Of a DNA stretch of 64,000 nucleotides, positions 25,447-36,203 are shown piece by piece (position 1 is the stretch's first letter; each line of letters begins with the position of its first letter). The notes beneath the pieces were generated by a model. It was not told the DNA's origin. It was given only the letters and a program-made list of their open reading frames with translations, and made no database searches. The stretch covers positions 1-64,000 of the forward strand of contig JAICOJ010000009.1 of the NCBI GenBank assembly GCA_025930755.1, read 5' to 3'. This DNA is from Gemmatimonadaceae bacterium. GTDB lineage: Bacteria; Gemmatimonadota; Gemmatimonadetes; Gemmatimonadales; Gemmatimonadaceae. Made by a program: the position numbers and the translations under genes.

Positions 25447-27732
25447 ATGGCCGCTTCGCCGTTCTCGCGCCGTTTCTGGCGCTCGCGTCCCCGCCTCGCG
25501 CGCGCCACTGGCCTTTCCGTCGCCTTCATTTTCGCGTTCGCCGCCGGCCTCGCGTACGCGGCGTGGGCGCTCATCTGCCGTGGCGGCGCCTGCCCGTCCA
25601 TTCAGGTGCTCGACGAGTGGACACCGCAGCAAACGTCGAAGCTCTACGCGGCCGACGGCCGCTTCATCGCCGAGATCGGGCTCGAGCGGCGCACGCTCGT
25701 CAAGCTCAACGAGATTCCGAAGCACGTACGTGACGCGTTCGTCATCACGGAGGATAAGCGGTTCTACGACCATGCCGGCATCGACTGGGTGCGCGTGGCC
25801 GGCGCGGCGGGACGCAACATCCTGAGCGGCTCCTACGCGCAGGGGTTCTCGACGATCACCATGCAGCTCGCCCGCAACGTATTTCCCGAGCGCATCTCTC
25901 GCGAGAAGACGCTCACGCGCAAGCTCAAGGAAGCCAAGGTCGCGCGGCAGATCGAAGCGAAGTACTCGAAGGCAAAGATCCTCGAGCTCTACCTCAACCA
26001 GATCTATCTCGGCAACGGCGCGTACGGCGTGGAGACCGCGTCGCAGCGCTACTTCGGCAAGTCCGTTCGCGACCTCAATCTCGCCGAAGCGGCCACGCTG
26101 GCCTCATTGCCGAAGGCACCGGAGCGGTACAATCCGCGCCGCTATCCGGAGCGCGCGATCCAGCGGCGAAACACCGTCGTCGAGCTGATGCGTCGCGAAG
26201 GCATCGTCAACCAGGCCGACGCGCGACTCGCACGCGCCTTTCCGCTTCAGCTCGCGCGACGGGAGGAAGCGGGCGACATGGCCCCCTACTTCGTCGAATG
26301 GGTGCGCCGTCAGCTCGACGATCAGTTCGGTGCCAAGCTCTATCGCGACGGACTGCGCGTGTTCACGACGCTCGACATGGACATGCAGTCCGCCGCCGAG
26401 CGTGCGCTCGAGCGGCAGATCAAGGCGGTGGAGAGCAGCAAGTATGCGCGCTATCGCCACATGACGTACGAGAAATATCTCGCGCAGGCGGCGACGAACG
26501 AGAACGGCGAGGCGGCGAACTCGCCCTATCTCCAGGGGGCCTTCATCGCCATGGATCCCCGGAATGGCGCCATCCGCGCGATGATCGGCGGGCGCGACTT
26601 CGATGACTCGAAGTTCAACCGCGCCACGCAGGCGCTTCGCCAGCCCGGCTCGACCTTCAAGCCGATCGTCTACGCCGCCGCCGTTCGTAACGGGCGTCCG
26701 CCGTCGTACATCGTGCAGGACGAGCCGATCATGGTGCCCGAGATGGGGGGCGAGGATTGGACCCCGCAGAACTACGACGGGCGGTTCGAGGGACCGATGC
26801 CGATGCGGCGCGCGCTGTACATGTCGCGCAACCTCGCGACCGTCGCGCTGGGCATGGAGCTCGGCGAGGGCACGGTGATCGACATGGCGCGCGGCTTCGG
26901 GCTCACCACGCCGATTCCGCCCTATCCATCGATCCACCTCGGCGCCGCCGTCGTCTATCCCCTCGAGCTCGTTTCGGCGTACAGCGCCTTCGCGACGTTA
27001 GGCGTGCGGGCGCAGCCCAACGCGATTCTCCGGGTCGAGAACGCGCGCGGCGACGTGCTCTGGGAGCCGACGCCCACGCGCACGGAGGTCATGTCGCGGG
27101 AAGAGGCGTGGCTCATGATGGACATGATGCGCGACGTGGTTCGCCGCGGCACGGCGTACAGCGCCGTGTGGGGATCGGGGTTCCGCGTTCCCGCCGCCGG
27201 AAAGACCGGCACCACCAATGATGGCACCGATGTCTGGTACATCGGCTACACGCCCGACCTCGTCGCCGGCGTGTGGATGGGACTCGATAGGCCGGCGAAG
27301 ATCCAGTCGAACGCGCAGGGTGGTATTCTCGCCGCGCCGGCATGGACGGCGTTCATGACCGAGGTCTATCAGAAGAAGCCGGCACCACCCGACTGGCCAC
27401 GTCCGGAGGGGTTGCTCGTGCGCGAAGTGGACCGCTCCACCGGCCTCCTGCAGAATCCGTTCTGCCCCCGGGAGGTCGTGAGCACCGAGTTCTTCATCCC
27501 GGGCACCGAGCCGGTACGGGAGTGCGATGTGCATTCCCCGTTCACGATGTTCCAGACGGACAGCACTGGCGCGCTGGTTCCGATCAACCCCGACCCGGCG
27601 GCACCGGGAGCGGAAGGGCGTGTGACGCCTGGCGCCGTCCCCATGCCGCAACCCGCCCGCCCGAGCGACACCGGGCGAGTCCGCCCTCGCGACACCACCC
27701 GCATCCAGGATCCTTTCAAGCTGCCGCGGTGA
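25447..27732 (+). CDS. Penicillin-binding protein 1A (transglycosylase/transpeptidase)
   Basis: VITEDKRFYDHAGIDWVRVAGAAGRNI..QGFSTITMQLARN..RQPGSTFKPIVYAAA..AGKTGTTND. Confidence 0.95.
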   Translation: MAASPFSRRFWRSRPRLARATGLSVAFIFAFAAGLAYAAWALICRGGACPSIQVLDEWTPQQTSKLYAADGRFIAEIGLERRTLVKLNEIPKHVRDAFVITEDKRFYDHAGIDWVRVAGAAGRNILSGSYAQGFSTITMQLARNVFPERISREKTLTRKLKEAKVARQIEAKYSKAKILELYLNQIYLGNGAYGVETASQRYFGKSVRDLNLAEAATLASLPKAPERYNPRRYPERAIQRRNTVVELMRREGIVNQADARLARAFPLQLARREEAGDMAPYFVEWVRRQLDDQFGAKLYRDGLRVFTTLDMDMQSAAERALERQIKAVESSKYARYRHMTYEKYLAQAATNENGEAANSPYLQGAFIAMDPRNGAIRAMIGGRDFDDSKFNRATQALRQPGSTFKPIVYAAAVRNGRPPSYIVQDEPIMVPEMGGEDWTPQNYDGRFEGPMPMRRALYMSRNLATVALGMELGEGTVIDMARGFGLTTPIPPYPSIHLGAAVVYPLELVSAYSAFATLGVRAQPNAILRVENARGDVLWEPTPTRTEVMSREEAWLMMDMMRDVVRRGTAYSAVWGSGFRVPAAGKTGTTNDGTDVWYIGYTPDLVAGVWMGLDRPAKIQSNAQGGILAAPAWTAFMTEVYQKKPAPPDWPRPEGLLVREVDRSTGLLQNPFCPREVVSTEFFIPGTEPVRECDVHSPFTMFQTDSTGALVPINPDPAAPGAEGRVTPGAVPMPQPARPSDTGRVRPRDTTRIQDPFKLPR

Positions 27733-27742
27733 GCCGGACGTC

Positions 27743-28498
27743 ATGAGCTGGCTGCCTCGTGACTGCCACGCCCATACGACCTTCTCCGACGGAACGCTCA
27801 CGGTCGCCGAGCTGGTGGAGCACGTACGCGCTCGCGGTGTTCTGCCCAGTGTGGCGGATCATCTATCCGGCGACGTCGCATACGCGCTGAAGGACGTGAG
27901 CGAGGTGACCGAGTATCTCGAGGAGCTCGAGCAGTACGACGTCGCACGCGGCGGGGAGTTCTGCTGGCACGATTCGCTGTGGCGCGTGCTTCCGCCCGAC
28001 GTCGATCGCCGGTTCACGCATCTCATCGGCTCACTGCACGGCGTCTTCCTTCCCGGCACCGATCAGGTCGTCCACGCCTTTCGCCCGATGCCGGCCGGCC
28101 TCACGCCTGCCACGTACATGGACGTCCACCTCGAGAACGCGGAGCGATTCGCGCTGGAGATGCCGGTGGACATTCTCGCGCACCCGACGCTGGTGCCGAT
28201 GTCACTGCGCAAGGTGCCGGCCGAGGAGCTGTGGAGCGAGGCGCATGAGGAACGGCTCGTGGAGGCGTTGCACCGCGCGGGAATCGCCTTCGAGCTGTCG
28301 ACCCGCTACCCGCCGCACGAGCGGATCGTCAGGCGCGCGGTCGCGACCGGCGTGCGGCTGTCGTTAGGCTCCGACGGGCACACGGCCAAGCAGGTCGGCG
28401 ACATCGCCGCCCCGTTGGCCATGGCCCGCGCCGTCGGCGTTCGGGACGAGGACCTGTACGATCCGATCGTGCACGGCCGCCGACACCCCGCCCGCTGA
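27743..28498 (+). CDS. PHP-domain phosphoesterase (histidinol-phosphatase-like)
   Basis: PRDCHAHTTFSDGTLTVAELVEHVRARGVLPSVADHL. Confidence 0.85.
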   Translation: MSWLPRDCHAHTTFSDGTLTVAELVEHVRARGVLPSVADHLSGDVAYALKDVSEVTEYLEELEQYDVARGGEFCWHDSLWRVLPPDVDRRFTHLIGSLHGVFLPGTDQVVHAFRPMPAGLTPATYMDVHLENAERFALEMPVDILAHPTLVPMSLRKVPAEELWSEAHEERLVEALHRAGIAFELSTRYPPHERIVRRAVATGVRLSLGSDGHTAKQVGDIAAPLAMARAVGVRDEDLYDPIVHGRRHPAR

Positions 28499-29850
28499 TG
28501 CAGGTCTACCAGGCGCGCTGGGTGGTGCCCGTCACGACTCCCCCCCTGCGCGACGGCGCCGTCGCCGTGCAGGACGGACGTTTCGCGTATGTGGGGGTGG
28601 CATCGCGGGCCCCCAGGGGCGACATCCACGACCTTGGCGATGTGCTTCTCATGCCAGGGCTCGTCAACGTGCACACGCATCTCGAGCTCACCGCCATGCG
28701 CGGCTTTCTCGAGGAGCTTCCGTTTTTCGAGTGGATCGTGCGCCTTCAGCGCGCGAAGACCACCGTGCTTACCCCTCAATCGATGCTCGATTCGGCGAAG
28801 CTCGGACTCGCCGAAGGCTTGCTCGCGGGCATCACGACGTACGCGGATACCTGCGATTCCGGGGTGGCGCTCGACGCAATGCGGGAGATGGGAGTTCGCG
28901 GCATCATGTATCAGGAGGTCTTCGGACCCGATCCGGCGTCGTGCGACGAGGCGATCGCATCGCTGCGACCAAGACTCTCGGCCCATCTCGACCGCCGGTC
29001 GGCGCTCGTCCGCGTCGGCGTTTCACCGCATGCACCCTACACGGTGTCCGACCGGCTGTTCGAAGCGGTGACGAGGCTGGCCGCGGAGATGGACCTGCCC
29101 ATGGCGGTGCACATCGCGGAAAGCGAGGACGAGGACCGCTACGTCCGCGACGCCTCCGGCCCCTTCGCCGAGGGGCATCGCTCGCGCGGGCTGACCATCG
29201 TCCCGCGCGCCGAGACGCCGGTCGCGCTGCTGGCGCGCCTCGGGGTGCTCGAGAGACGGCCGCTCCTCATCCATTGCGTTCGCACTCGTGAGGCCGACTT
29301 CCGCGCCATCGCTCGCGCGCGATGTGCGATCGCGCACTGCCCGGCGTCGAACGCGAAGCTGGGGCATGGCATCGCCCCGCTCAACGAGTGGCTGGAGCAC
29401 GGGATCACCGTTGGGCTCGGATCCGATTCCATGGCCAGCAACAACCGAATGCACGTACTGGAGGAGGCGCGACTCGCACTACTCGCGCACCGTGCGCGCC
29501 ACCCCGGGCGTCCCGCGCTCCCGACGTCGCGCGCGCTCGAGCTGGCCACCATCGGCGGAGCGCAGTGCCTCGGCATGGAGGACGAGATCGGATCGCTGGA
29601 GGTGGGGAAGGCAGCGGACTTCGCCGCCTTTTCACTGGGTGATTTGGCGGCGGTTCCGGACGCGGATCCCATCGCGACGGCGGTGTTCGCGCTGGGCGGG
29701 GCGCGCGCGAGTACGGTTGCCGTCGCGGGACTGCTTCGGGTCATCGACGGGCAGCTCCGCGATGCCGACAACGCGCTCGCTGATCGCGTGCGCGCCACGG
29801 GCGAGGCGCTTCGTGCGTCGGCCGTTTCGCCGAATCACGTGAAAGGCTAG
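28498..29850 (+). CDS. Amidohydrolase / cytosine-deaminase-family metal-dependent hydrolase
   Basis: LMPGLVNVHTHLELT..VGVSPHAPYTVSDRLF..MAVHIAESEDE..GLGSDSMASNNRM. Confidence 0.88.
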   Translation: MQVYQARWVVPVTTPPLRDGAVAVQDGRFAYVGVASRAPRGDIHDLGDVLLMPGLVNVHTHLELTAMRGFLEELPFFEWIVRLQRAKTTVLTPQSMLDSAKLGLAEGLLAGITTYADTCDSGVALDAMREMGVRGIMYQEVFGPDPASCDEAIASLRPRLSAHLDRRSALVRVGVSPHAPYTVSDRLFEAVTRLAAEMDLPMAVHIAESEDEDRYVRDASGPFAEGHRSRGLTIVPRAETPVALLARLGVLERRPLLIHCVRTREADFRAIARARCAIAHCPASNAKLGHGIAPLNEWLEHGITVGLGSDSMASNNRMHVLEEARLALLAHRARHPGRPALPTSRALELATIGGAQCLGMEDEIGSLEVGKAADFAAFSLGDLAAVPDADPIATAVFALGGARASTVAVAGLLRVIDGQLRDADNALADRVRATGEALRASAVSPNHVKG

Positions 29851-29902
29851 ATTGCGGGTGCCCTCAGGGCAGCCGCGAATCCCTCCACCGACAAGGACTG
29901 CC

Positions 29903-30856
29903 ATGGCGGATCGTACGAACGGACCCACCAGCAGGATCTGGCGCGACGGCCGGATGGTGAACTGGGAGGACGCGACCATCCACGTGATGAGTCACGTCGT
30001 TCACTACGGCTCGAGCGTGTTCGAGGGAATACGCTGCTACGAGACCCCCAATGGGCCGGCGATCTTTCGCCTGCCCGATCACATCCGGCGCCTCGTCGAT
30101 TCCTGCAAGATCTACCGAATGGACATCCCGCACTCCGCCGAGACGCTCGTGCAAGCGTGCGTCGATACGGTGGCGGCGAACGAGGTCCGTCATTGCTACC
30201 TGCGTCCCATCGTCGCTCGCACGGGCGAGCACATGGGTGTATACCCGGTGGGCGTCCCGATCGAGACCTTCGTGATCGCCTGGATGTGGGGTCGCTACCT
30301 CGGAGAAGATGCGCTCACGAGTGGAGTCGATGCGTGCGTCTCGAGCTGGCGCCGGCCAGCACCCGATACACTGCCGACGCTGGCCAAGGCGGGGGGCAAC
30401 TACCTCATCTCGCAGCTCTCGAAGATGGAGGCCCGCCTCGATCACTACATCGAGGGGATCATGCTCGACGCCTTCGGCTACGTGTCCGAGGGCAGCGGCG
30501 AGAACCTCTTCCTCGTGCGCGACGGGGTGCTGATCACGTCCCCGCTCGCGTCAGGCATTCTCCAGGGCATTACGCGCGATTCGGTGATTCGCATCGCCCG
30601 CGACCTCGGCATCGAGGTCCGCGAGCAGCTCGTGCCGCGTGAGATGATCTACATCTCGGACGAGGCGTTCTTCACCGGCACGGCCGCGGAGATCACGCCT
30701 ATCAAGTCGGTCGACCGCATTCCGATCGGAACGGGACGGCCAGGACCCGCGTGTCGAGCGATCCAGGACGAGTTCCTCGGGATCGCGACGGGGAAGAGAC
30801 CCGATCCCTACGGATGGCTGACAATGGTGCCGGAGGCGGTCGCAGCCGGTCGGTGA
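29903..30856 (+). CDS. ilvE: Branched-chain amino acid aminotransferase
   Basis: ATIHVMSHVVHYGSSVFEGIRCYETPNGPAIFRLPDHIRRLVDSCKIYRM..GSGENLFLVRDGVL. Confidence 0.94.
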   Translation: MADRTNGPTSRIWRDGRMVNWEDATIHVMSHVVHYGSSVFEGIRCYETPNGPAIFRLPDHIRRLVDSCKIYRMDIPHSAETLVQACVDTVAANEVRHCYLRPIVARTGEHMGVYPVGVPIETFVIAWMWGRYLGEDALTSGVDACVSSWRRPAPDTLPTLAKAGGNYLISQLSKMEARLDHYIEGIMLDAFGYVSEGSGENLFLVRDGVLITSPLASGILQGITRDSVIRIARDLGIEVREQLVPREMIYISDEAFFTGTAAEITPIKSVDRIPIGTGRPGPACRAIQDEFLGIATGKRPDPYGWLTMVPEAVAAGR

Positions 30857-30959
30857 GGGGGTTGCGGCACGATTTCCGCTTCGTCAGTGTAATAGGGAGT
30901 ATCGGCGCCGATCGTCGTCCGGCGCCGAGAGGCGCGACGTCGCGCGTGTCGTCGTGTCA

Positions 30960-30990
30960 CTCCCGCCCCAGAGACGGTGGCGGGAGTTTC
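30960..30990 (+). terminator. Terminator-like hairpin
   Basis: ctcccgcc..ggcgggag followed by tttc. Confidence 0.55.
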
Positions 30991-31013
30991 CGTATGCGCC
31001 AGCGGAGGTTGGC

Positions 31014-31619
31014 GTGATTCAGGGATGTTTGGCCCTCAACGCCTCGTTCGAGCCGCTGACCATGGTTCCCATGCGTCGGGCATTGCGGCTCGTTCTCGAT
31101 GGCAAGGCGGAGATCGTCGAAGCTGACGCGGATCGTCTCGTGCGATCCGAGCGGCTTGCGATGCCACGGCCGGCGGTGATCCGGCTCACGCGGTTCATCC
31201 ATGTGCCGCGCCGCTTCCGTCGTCAGGTGACCAACACTTTCCTGTTCGCGCGCGACCACTACCGGTGCCAGTACTGCGGGCGCGGAATCCCCGAGCTCAA
31301 GCCCCGGGAATCCCTCACGCGCGACCACCTGGTGCCGCTGTCCCGAGGCGGTACGAATGAGTGGGCGAACGTGGTAACGGCCTGCTCGCCCTGCAACACT
31401 CGCAAGGGCAATCACATGGCCGAGGAGATCGGGATGCACCCGCTCACCGCGCCGGTGGAGCCGCACTTCGTGCACCTGAGCTGGGCGGTGCGCCGCCTGA
31501 CGCCGACGCAGGCGCACTACATCAAGCTGTTCTATGGGTCGGCGGTGCTGCACCAGCTCGAGCTGCTCGAGCACAAGGGAGCGCGGCATCGGGTGGCGCC
31601 GGTGGTTCCGGGTTATTGA
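31014..31619 (+). CDS. HNH endonuclease
   Basis: HYRCQYCGRGIPELKPRESLTRDHLVPLSRGGTNEWANVVTACSPCNTRKGN. Confidence 0.9.
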   Translation: MIQGCLALNASFEPLTMVPMRRALRLVLDGKAEIVEADADRLVRSERLAMPRPAVIRLTRFIHVPRRFRRQVTNTFLFARDHYRCQYCGRGIPELKPRESLTRDHLVPLSRGGTNEWANVVTACSPCNTRKGNHMAEEIGMHPLTAPVEPHFVHLSWAVRRLTPTQAHYIKLFYGSAVLHQLELLEHKGARHRVAPVVPGY

Positions 31620-31770
<151 letters not shown>

Positions 31771-31778
31771 CCTCCGCT

Positions 31779-32429
31779 TCACGGCGCCACATCAAACCGC
31801 ACCGACCGCTCCTCGTAATGCCTTTTCTCCGCGCCTAGCAGCTTCGCCACCACCGTTCGAACCCCGCGAGTGACCGCAGTCCCCGGATTCCTCTGCCCTC
31901 GGACCGCCGGCCGCAGCTCACCACGAAGCCACCGCTCGACCTCGTCGAGATCGCTCACCGAGAGCATCTCCACGTCGAGCGAGACATTGTAATACACGCG
32001 ATCGCGGCGGCGCGGCGGGAGGATCGGCGCCTCCTGCGGGCGCTCGATGACCGCCTCCACGTTCGCGAAATTCTCCGTGCGGCCGAGGGGGGTCGGGTTC
32101 CCGTCGCCGTCGATGTGCACGATCTCATAGCGGCGCTCGAGCGGCTCGTAGCGGACGATGATGTCCCACTCGACCGTGCCCTTGAGATCATCGAACCAGC
32201 CACGCGTCGACCACACCTCCACTTTCCAGTGCAGCCGGGCAGGGAAGCCATTGCGCAGCAAGTCGCGAAGGCGAGAGTCGGAGAGTACCCGCTGCGCGCG
32301 CACGCGGGGCCCTTCCTCGCTCCGCATCGCCGGCGCCGGCAGATCGATGCGCACTCCCGCCGATCGCTGCGCCAGCGCTGGCGCAGCGGTCGAGAGCAGG
32401 AGGAGTCCGAACGAAGCGAGCGATCGCAC
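31779..32429 (-). CDS. Secreted protein, DUF4390-like
   Basis: Signal peptide; LLRNGFPARLHWKVEVWSTRGWFDDLKGTVEWDIIVRYEPLERRYEI. Confidence 0.6.
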   Translation of the reverse strand: MRSLASFGLLLLSTAAPALAQRSAGVRIDLPAPAMRSEEGPRVRAQRVLSDSRLRDLLRNGFPARLHWKVEVWSTRGWFDDLKGTVEWDIIVRYEPLERRYEIVHIDGDGNPTPLGRTENFANVEAVIERPQEAPILPPRRRDRVYYNVSLDVEMLSVSDLDEVERWLRGELRPAVRGQRNPGTAVTRGVRTVVAKLLGAEKRHYEERSVRFDVAP

Positions 32430-32432
32430 GCG

Positions 32433-34178
32433 CTAGAAGCGGTGGCGCAGGCGAATGAAGAAGTTCGCGGGGATCTTCGCATCGGAGACCGATTTCGCTA
32501 CGAAGAACCCGATCAGCTCGAAGTCGAGGCCTGCGCCGACGTCAGTGCGAAACGTCGACAGCCCCGGCAGCGTGCCGCGGCCGTATTGCAGATCGCCGCT
32601 TCGAGGCCCCACGAGCCAGCCGCGCCCGGCATCGAAAAACACCACCCACTCGCCTTTGCGGCTGTAGTTGAGCCGCCACCAGCGCTTGTCCTCTTCTTCA
32701 TCGAAGCCGCCCTCGCTGCTGAAGCGAAAGGCCAGCGCGCCTCGGTACTCGATCTGCGCGACGACCATGCGTTCGCACAGCCCAGGTCGGCCGGGCACGT
32801 CCACGCCACCGCAGAGCAGGACGTCCTTCGACGGCGGACGCCGGAAATCGTATCCGGGAAGCGACCCGGCGCCGCCTAACGCGAACCGGCGCTGGAGGGG
32901 CAGCTCGTCGCCATCCACCCAGCCGCCCGCGACGAGCCGAAGGTTGAGCTGCCCATCCGGCGAGACGCGGTTGTACCGCCGCGCATCGAGGAAGACCCGG
33001 GTGTACTGGACGCCGACAGGCTCGCTCGCGGGGGCACGAACCACGACCGGCGTCGGGGCGAGGCGCACCGCCGCGCTCCGCCCGTGCTCCACGTCCGCCA
33101 CCACGTGCCATCCCGACGACGGATCGTCCACATCGGTGCGCGTATCGTACGCGACGCGGGCGCTCGTCAGGCGAAACCGCCCTTCATCGGCGACCGGGTT
33201 GGGACGCCACTGCTGCCCGCCGCGGAACAGCGTGAACGGATCGCGCTCGGGAAGCGCGCTCCAGCGCTCCTCGGAGTAGGCGGGGGTGAAAGAGAACGTC
33301 TCTCCGCCGCGCAGGACCAGATAGGCGCTGCCGCCGTGCCTCGCCCAGTAATCGCGATAGTCCCGATGCAGAAAGAACGACGCGAGGCCAACCTCGGCGT
33401 CTCGAAGCTGCCACGCCTCGACCGGCGACACGATGTCGAACGCCCGCGCGCCGATCGCGACCGTGCCCGGACGCCCGAGACCCACCTGTGCCGTGACATC
33501 GTGGCCGACGTTGCGCGACGTCCACTCCCAGTGATCGACCGTGCGCAGGATGCCGTACGCATTCACCCGAACGTCGCCCCATGACGTCGTGCGTCGAACG
33601 CTCGGGCCGCCGTGCACCGCCAGCCCTTCGACGCGATTGTACGAGCCACCGGTCATGAGGCTGAGCTTGCTGTCGGAATCGCGCCGGCGCCGACGCCAGC
33701 GCGTCACCCAGCTCTCGTCCTCGTCGAAAACCGTTTGATCGGTTTCCGCGATGATCCGCTCGTCCTCCTCGCGGAATCGCAGCGGCTCGCGATAGTGTCG
33801 AATCGGCCCGCCGATGGTCGCGCGCTCTCGCCCCTCGAAGTAGCCGCCGACGATGAATACCGCGCCGTCGATGCGCGCTCCTGGCGCCAGCGTCAGGTCA
33901 CCGTTCACCACGATGACGCTGCCGGCGACGCGCCCGCCAATGCTCACCGGGCCGCGCAGCACCGCGACGTTTCCATTGACGATCTGCGTCGCGGCGATAT
34001 CGAGCCGGCCGCTCACGCGCATCGCGGCCGGCTGGTTGTAGAGCGCGGCGATGTCCTGAGCGACTTCCACGTCCAGACCCGTGGCCCGATTCCGTTGAGC
34101 CGGGACAGAATCGGGCTCCTGCGCGTGAGCGTGCACCGCCAGCAGACTGACGAGTGCCAAGAATGCAGTTGAGCGCAT
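32433..34178 (-). CDS. Outer-membrane beta-barrel (BamA/surface-antigen-like) protein with bactofilin-like N-terminal segment
   Basis: Signal MRSTAFLALVSLLAVHAHAQ; GRVAGSVIVVNGDLTLAPGARIDGAVFIVGG; C-terminal LSTFRTDVGAGLDFELIGFFVAKSVSDAKIPANFFIRLRHRF. Confidence 0.7.
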   Translation of the reverse strand: MRSTAFLALVSLLAVHAHAQEPDSVPAQRNRATGLDVEVAQDIAALYNQPAAMRVSGRLDIAATQIVNGNVAVLRGPVSIGGRVAGSVIVVNGDLTLAPGARIDGAVFIVGGYFEGRERATIGGPIRHYREPLRFREEDERIIAETDQTVFDEDESWVTRWRRRRRDSDSKLSLMTGGSYNRVEGLAVHGGPSVRRTTSWGDVRVNAYGILRTVDHWEWTSRNVGHDVTAQVGLGRPGTVAIGARAFDIVSPVEAWQLRDAEVGLASFFLHRDYRDYWARHGGSAYLVLRGGETFSFTPAYSEERWSALPERDPFTLFRGGQQWRPNPVADEGRFRLTSARVAYDTRTDVDDPSSGWHVVADVEHGRSAAVRLAPTPVVVRAPASEPVGVQYTRVFLDARRYNRVSPDGQLNLRLVAGGWVDGDELPLQRRFALGGAGSLPGYDFRRPPSKDVLLCGGVDVPGRPGLCERMVVAQIEYRGALAFRFSSEGGFDEEEDKRWWRLNYSRKGEWVVFFDAGRGWLVGPRSGDLQYGRGTLPGLSTFRTDVGAGLDFELIGFFVAKSVSDAKIPANFFIRLRHRF

Positions 34179-34252
34179 GTGGGCTCCGCGAATGAGCGGT
34201 CGAGGCGACTGGCAGCCTCCGGCGAGGACGAGTCCCCTGTGGCTGTGCACCC

Positions 34253-35635
34253 TTACCCGCCTCCCCAGCCGATGTTCAGGCGCCGCATGCGCCGGTACAG
34301 GTTCGGGCGGTCCGTCTTGAGACGTCGCGCCGCTTCCGCGACGTTGCCGCCCGCGACCGACAGCGCCCGCGTAATCAACGTGCGCTCGTATTCGTCGAGC
34401 ATGTCACTCAGCGGCCGCTCGAGCGCCGATGCATCGGGCAACGGGCCCTTGGGTGTTGGCGTCACCGCGCCATCCACCGGCAGCACGGCGCGCACGTGCT
34501 CGGGGACCACCTCCTGCCCCGCGTGCAGGATGGCGAGGCGCTCGACGATGTTCGCCAGCTCGCGCACGTTGCCCGGCCACCGGTAACGCACGAACAACTC
34601 GAGCGCTCCTTCATTCCACGTCGGCGCCAGGCGTCCGCTCCGCGTGCGATAGAGCGCCGAGAAATGCCTTACGAGCTGTGGGATGTCGTCGGGGCGTTCG
34701 CGAAGGGGCGGGATGTGCATCGGGATGACGTTCAGCCGGAAGAACAGGTCTTCGCGAAACCGTCCGTCCGCCACCGCGCGCTCCAGATCGTGGTTGGTCG
34801 CGGCGAGAATGCGGACATCGACGGCGATGGACTTTCCACCTCCCACCCGCTCGATCTCCTTCGCCTCGATCGCTCGCAGCAGCTTCGCCTGCGCCTCGGC
34901 GCCGAGATCTCCCACTTCATCGAGGAACAACGTCCCTTCGTGCGCCAGCTCGAATCGCCCGATGCGACGATCGGTGGCGCCGGTGAAGGCGCCCCGCTCA
35001 TGGCCGAACATCTCGCTTTCGACCAGATCGCGTGGGATGGCCGCTGAGTTGACGCGCACGAATGCCTTGTCGCGTCGCGCGCTGCCGCCGTGAATCGCGG
35101 CGGCCACCAGCTCCTTTCCCGTCCCCGATTCGCCGATGATGAGCACGCGCGCATCAGTGGGCGCGACGCGCTGGATGAGCTCACGGACCTGCCGCATGCC
35201 CGGGCTGTCGCCCACCATGCGTCCGGGAATGCCCAGGTCCTCGCGGAGCGCGCGTGCCTCACGACGCACGCGTCGCAGCTCGAGGGCCGAGCGGAGGGCC
35301 AGCAGGACGCCCTCCGGGGTGAGCGGCTTCTCGAGAAAATGAAACGCCCCAAGCTTCGTCGCGCGCACCGCGTCGCTCAGTCCCGCGCGCCCGCTCATCA
35401 TGACGACGGGAACATCCGGCACTTTCTCCCGGAGCCGCGTGAGCGTTCCCATCCCATCGATCTCGCCGGGCATCATGAGATCGAGAAGGATGGCATCGGG
35501 CTCGTCGTCGATGGCGCTCGCCGCACCGGCCGCACCGTCGGCGGCCTCGCGCACCGTGAATCCTTCGGCGGAGAGCAGCGCGCCGACCATGCGCCGGATG
35601 TTGGGCTCGTCGTCGATGATCAGGATCGTCGACAT
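34253..35635 (-). CDS. Sigma-54-dependent response regulator (NtrC family)
   Basis: Receiver ILIIDDEPNIRRM; AAA+ IIGESGTGKELVAAAIH, GAFTGA; Fis-type HTH C-terminus. Confidence 0.95.
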   Translation of the reverse strand: MSTILIIDDEPNIRRMVGALLSAEGFTVREAADGAAGAASAIDDEPDAILLDLMMPGEIDGMGTLTRLREKVPDVPVVMMSGRAGLSDAVRATKLGAFHFLEKPLTPEGVLLALRSALELRRVRREARALREDLGIPGRMVGDSPGMRQVRELIQRVAPTDARVLIIGESGTGKELVAAAIHGGSARRDKAFVRVNSAAIPRDLVESEMFGHERGAFTGATDRRIGRFELAHEGTLFLDEVGDLGAEAQAKLLRAIEAKEIERVGGGKSIAVDVRILAATNHDLERAVADGRFREDLFFRLNVIPMHIPPLRERPDDIPQLVRHFSALYRTRSGRLAPTWNEGALELFVRYRWPGNVRELANIVERLAILHAGQEVVPEHVRAVLPVDGAVTPTPKGPLPDASALERPLSDMLDEYERTLITRALSVAGGNVAEAARRLKTDRPNLYRRMRRLNIGWGGG

Positions 35636-35645
35636 GCCGCTCCGG

Positions 35646-35888
35646 TCACCGCTTGGGCTCGGCGCCGCTTTGCGAGCGCTCCGAGAGCAGCTTCGTCATG
35701 AACCGCTGTCCTTCGCCGAGGCGCTCCATCTCGCTCGACATCGACTCGATCGTCCCCTCGAGTCGCGCTACGCGCTCCTCCAGGCGCTGCACGCGCTTGG
35801 GCTCGCCATCGCCCCGCCGATCCATCAGCCGGACGATGACGGCGGCGACGAGCGCCACCGTCGCCAGGAGCATCACGCCGCTGATCAT
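35646..35888 (-). CDS. Small TM/coiled-coil protein, paralog 1
   Basis: MISGVMLLATVALVAAVIVRLMDRR..RLEERVARLEGTIESMSSEMERLGEGQRFMTKLLSER. Confidence 0.75.
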   Translation of the reverse strand: MISGVMLLATVALVAAVIVRLMDRRGDGEPKRVQRLEERVARLEGTIESMSSEMERLGEGQRFMTKLLSERSQSGAEPKR

Positions 35889-36166
35889 GACTGCCTCCGT
35901 GGCTCCGTCAGACGGCTTGCGTCACTCGCGCGCTCGGTGAGCAATTTCGTCGTGAAGCGCTGCCCTTCGGAGATGCGCTCGACCTCGATGGCGATCGCGT
36001 CGACCGCCTGCTCGATCCGCTCAAGGCGGGACGTGACCTCAGGGGCCACCCTGGCCTTGGAGTCTCGCTCCATGCGTCGCGCGAATGCACGCGCTAGCGG
36101 CGCGCCAACGGCGATGGTGGCCACCATCGCGAAGAACCCAAGGGGCACGACGATTCCAGGTTCCAT
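35885..36166 (-). CDS. Small TM/coiled-coil protein, paralog 2
   Basis: MEPGIVVPLGFFAMVATIAVG..TSRLERIEQAVDAIAIEVERISEGQRFTTKLLTER; ATGA overlap with paralog 1. Confidence 0.75.
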   Translation of the reverse strand: MEPGIVVPLGFFAMVATIAVGAPLARAFARRMERDSKARVAPEVTSRLERIEQAVDAIAIEVERISEGQRFTTKLLTERASDASRLTEPRRQS

Positions 36167-36203
36167 AACGAGCCGTCCTCCGAAGTAGAAAGAGCGTCCG
36201 TGC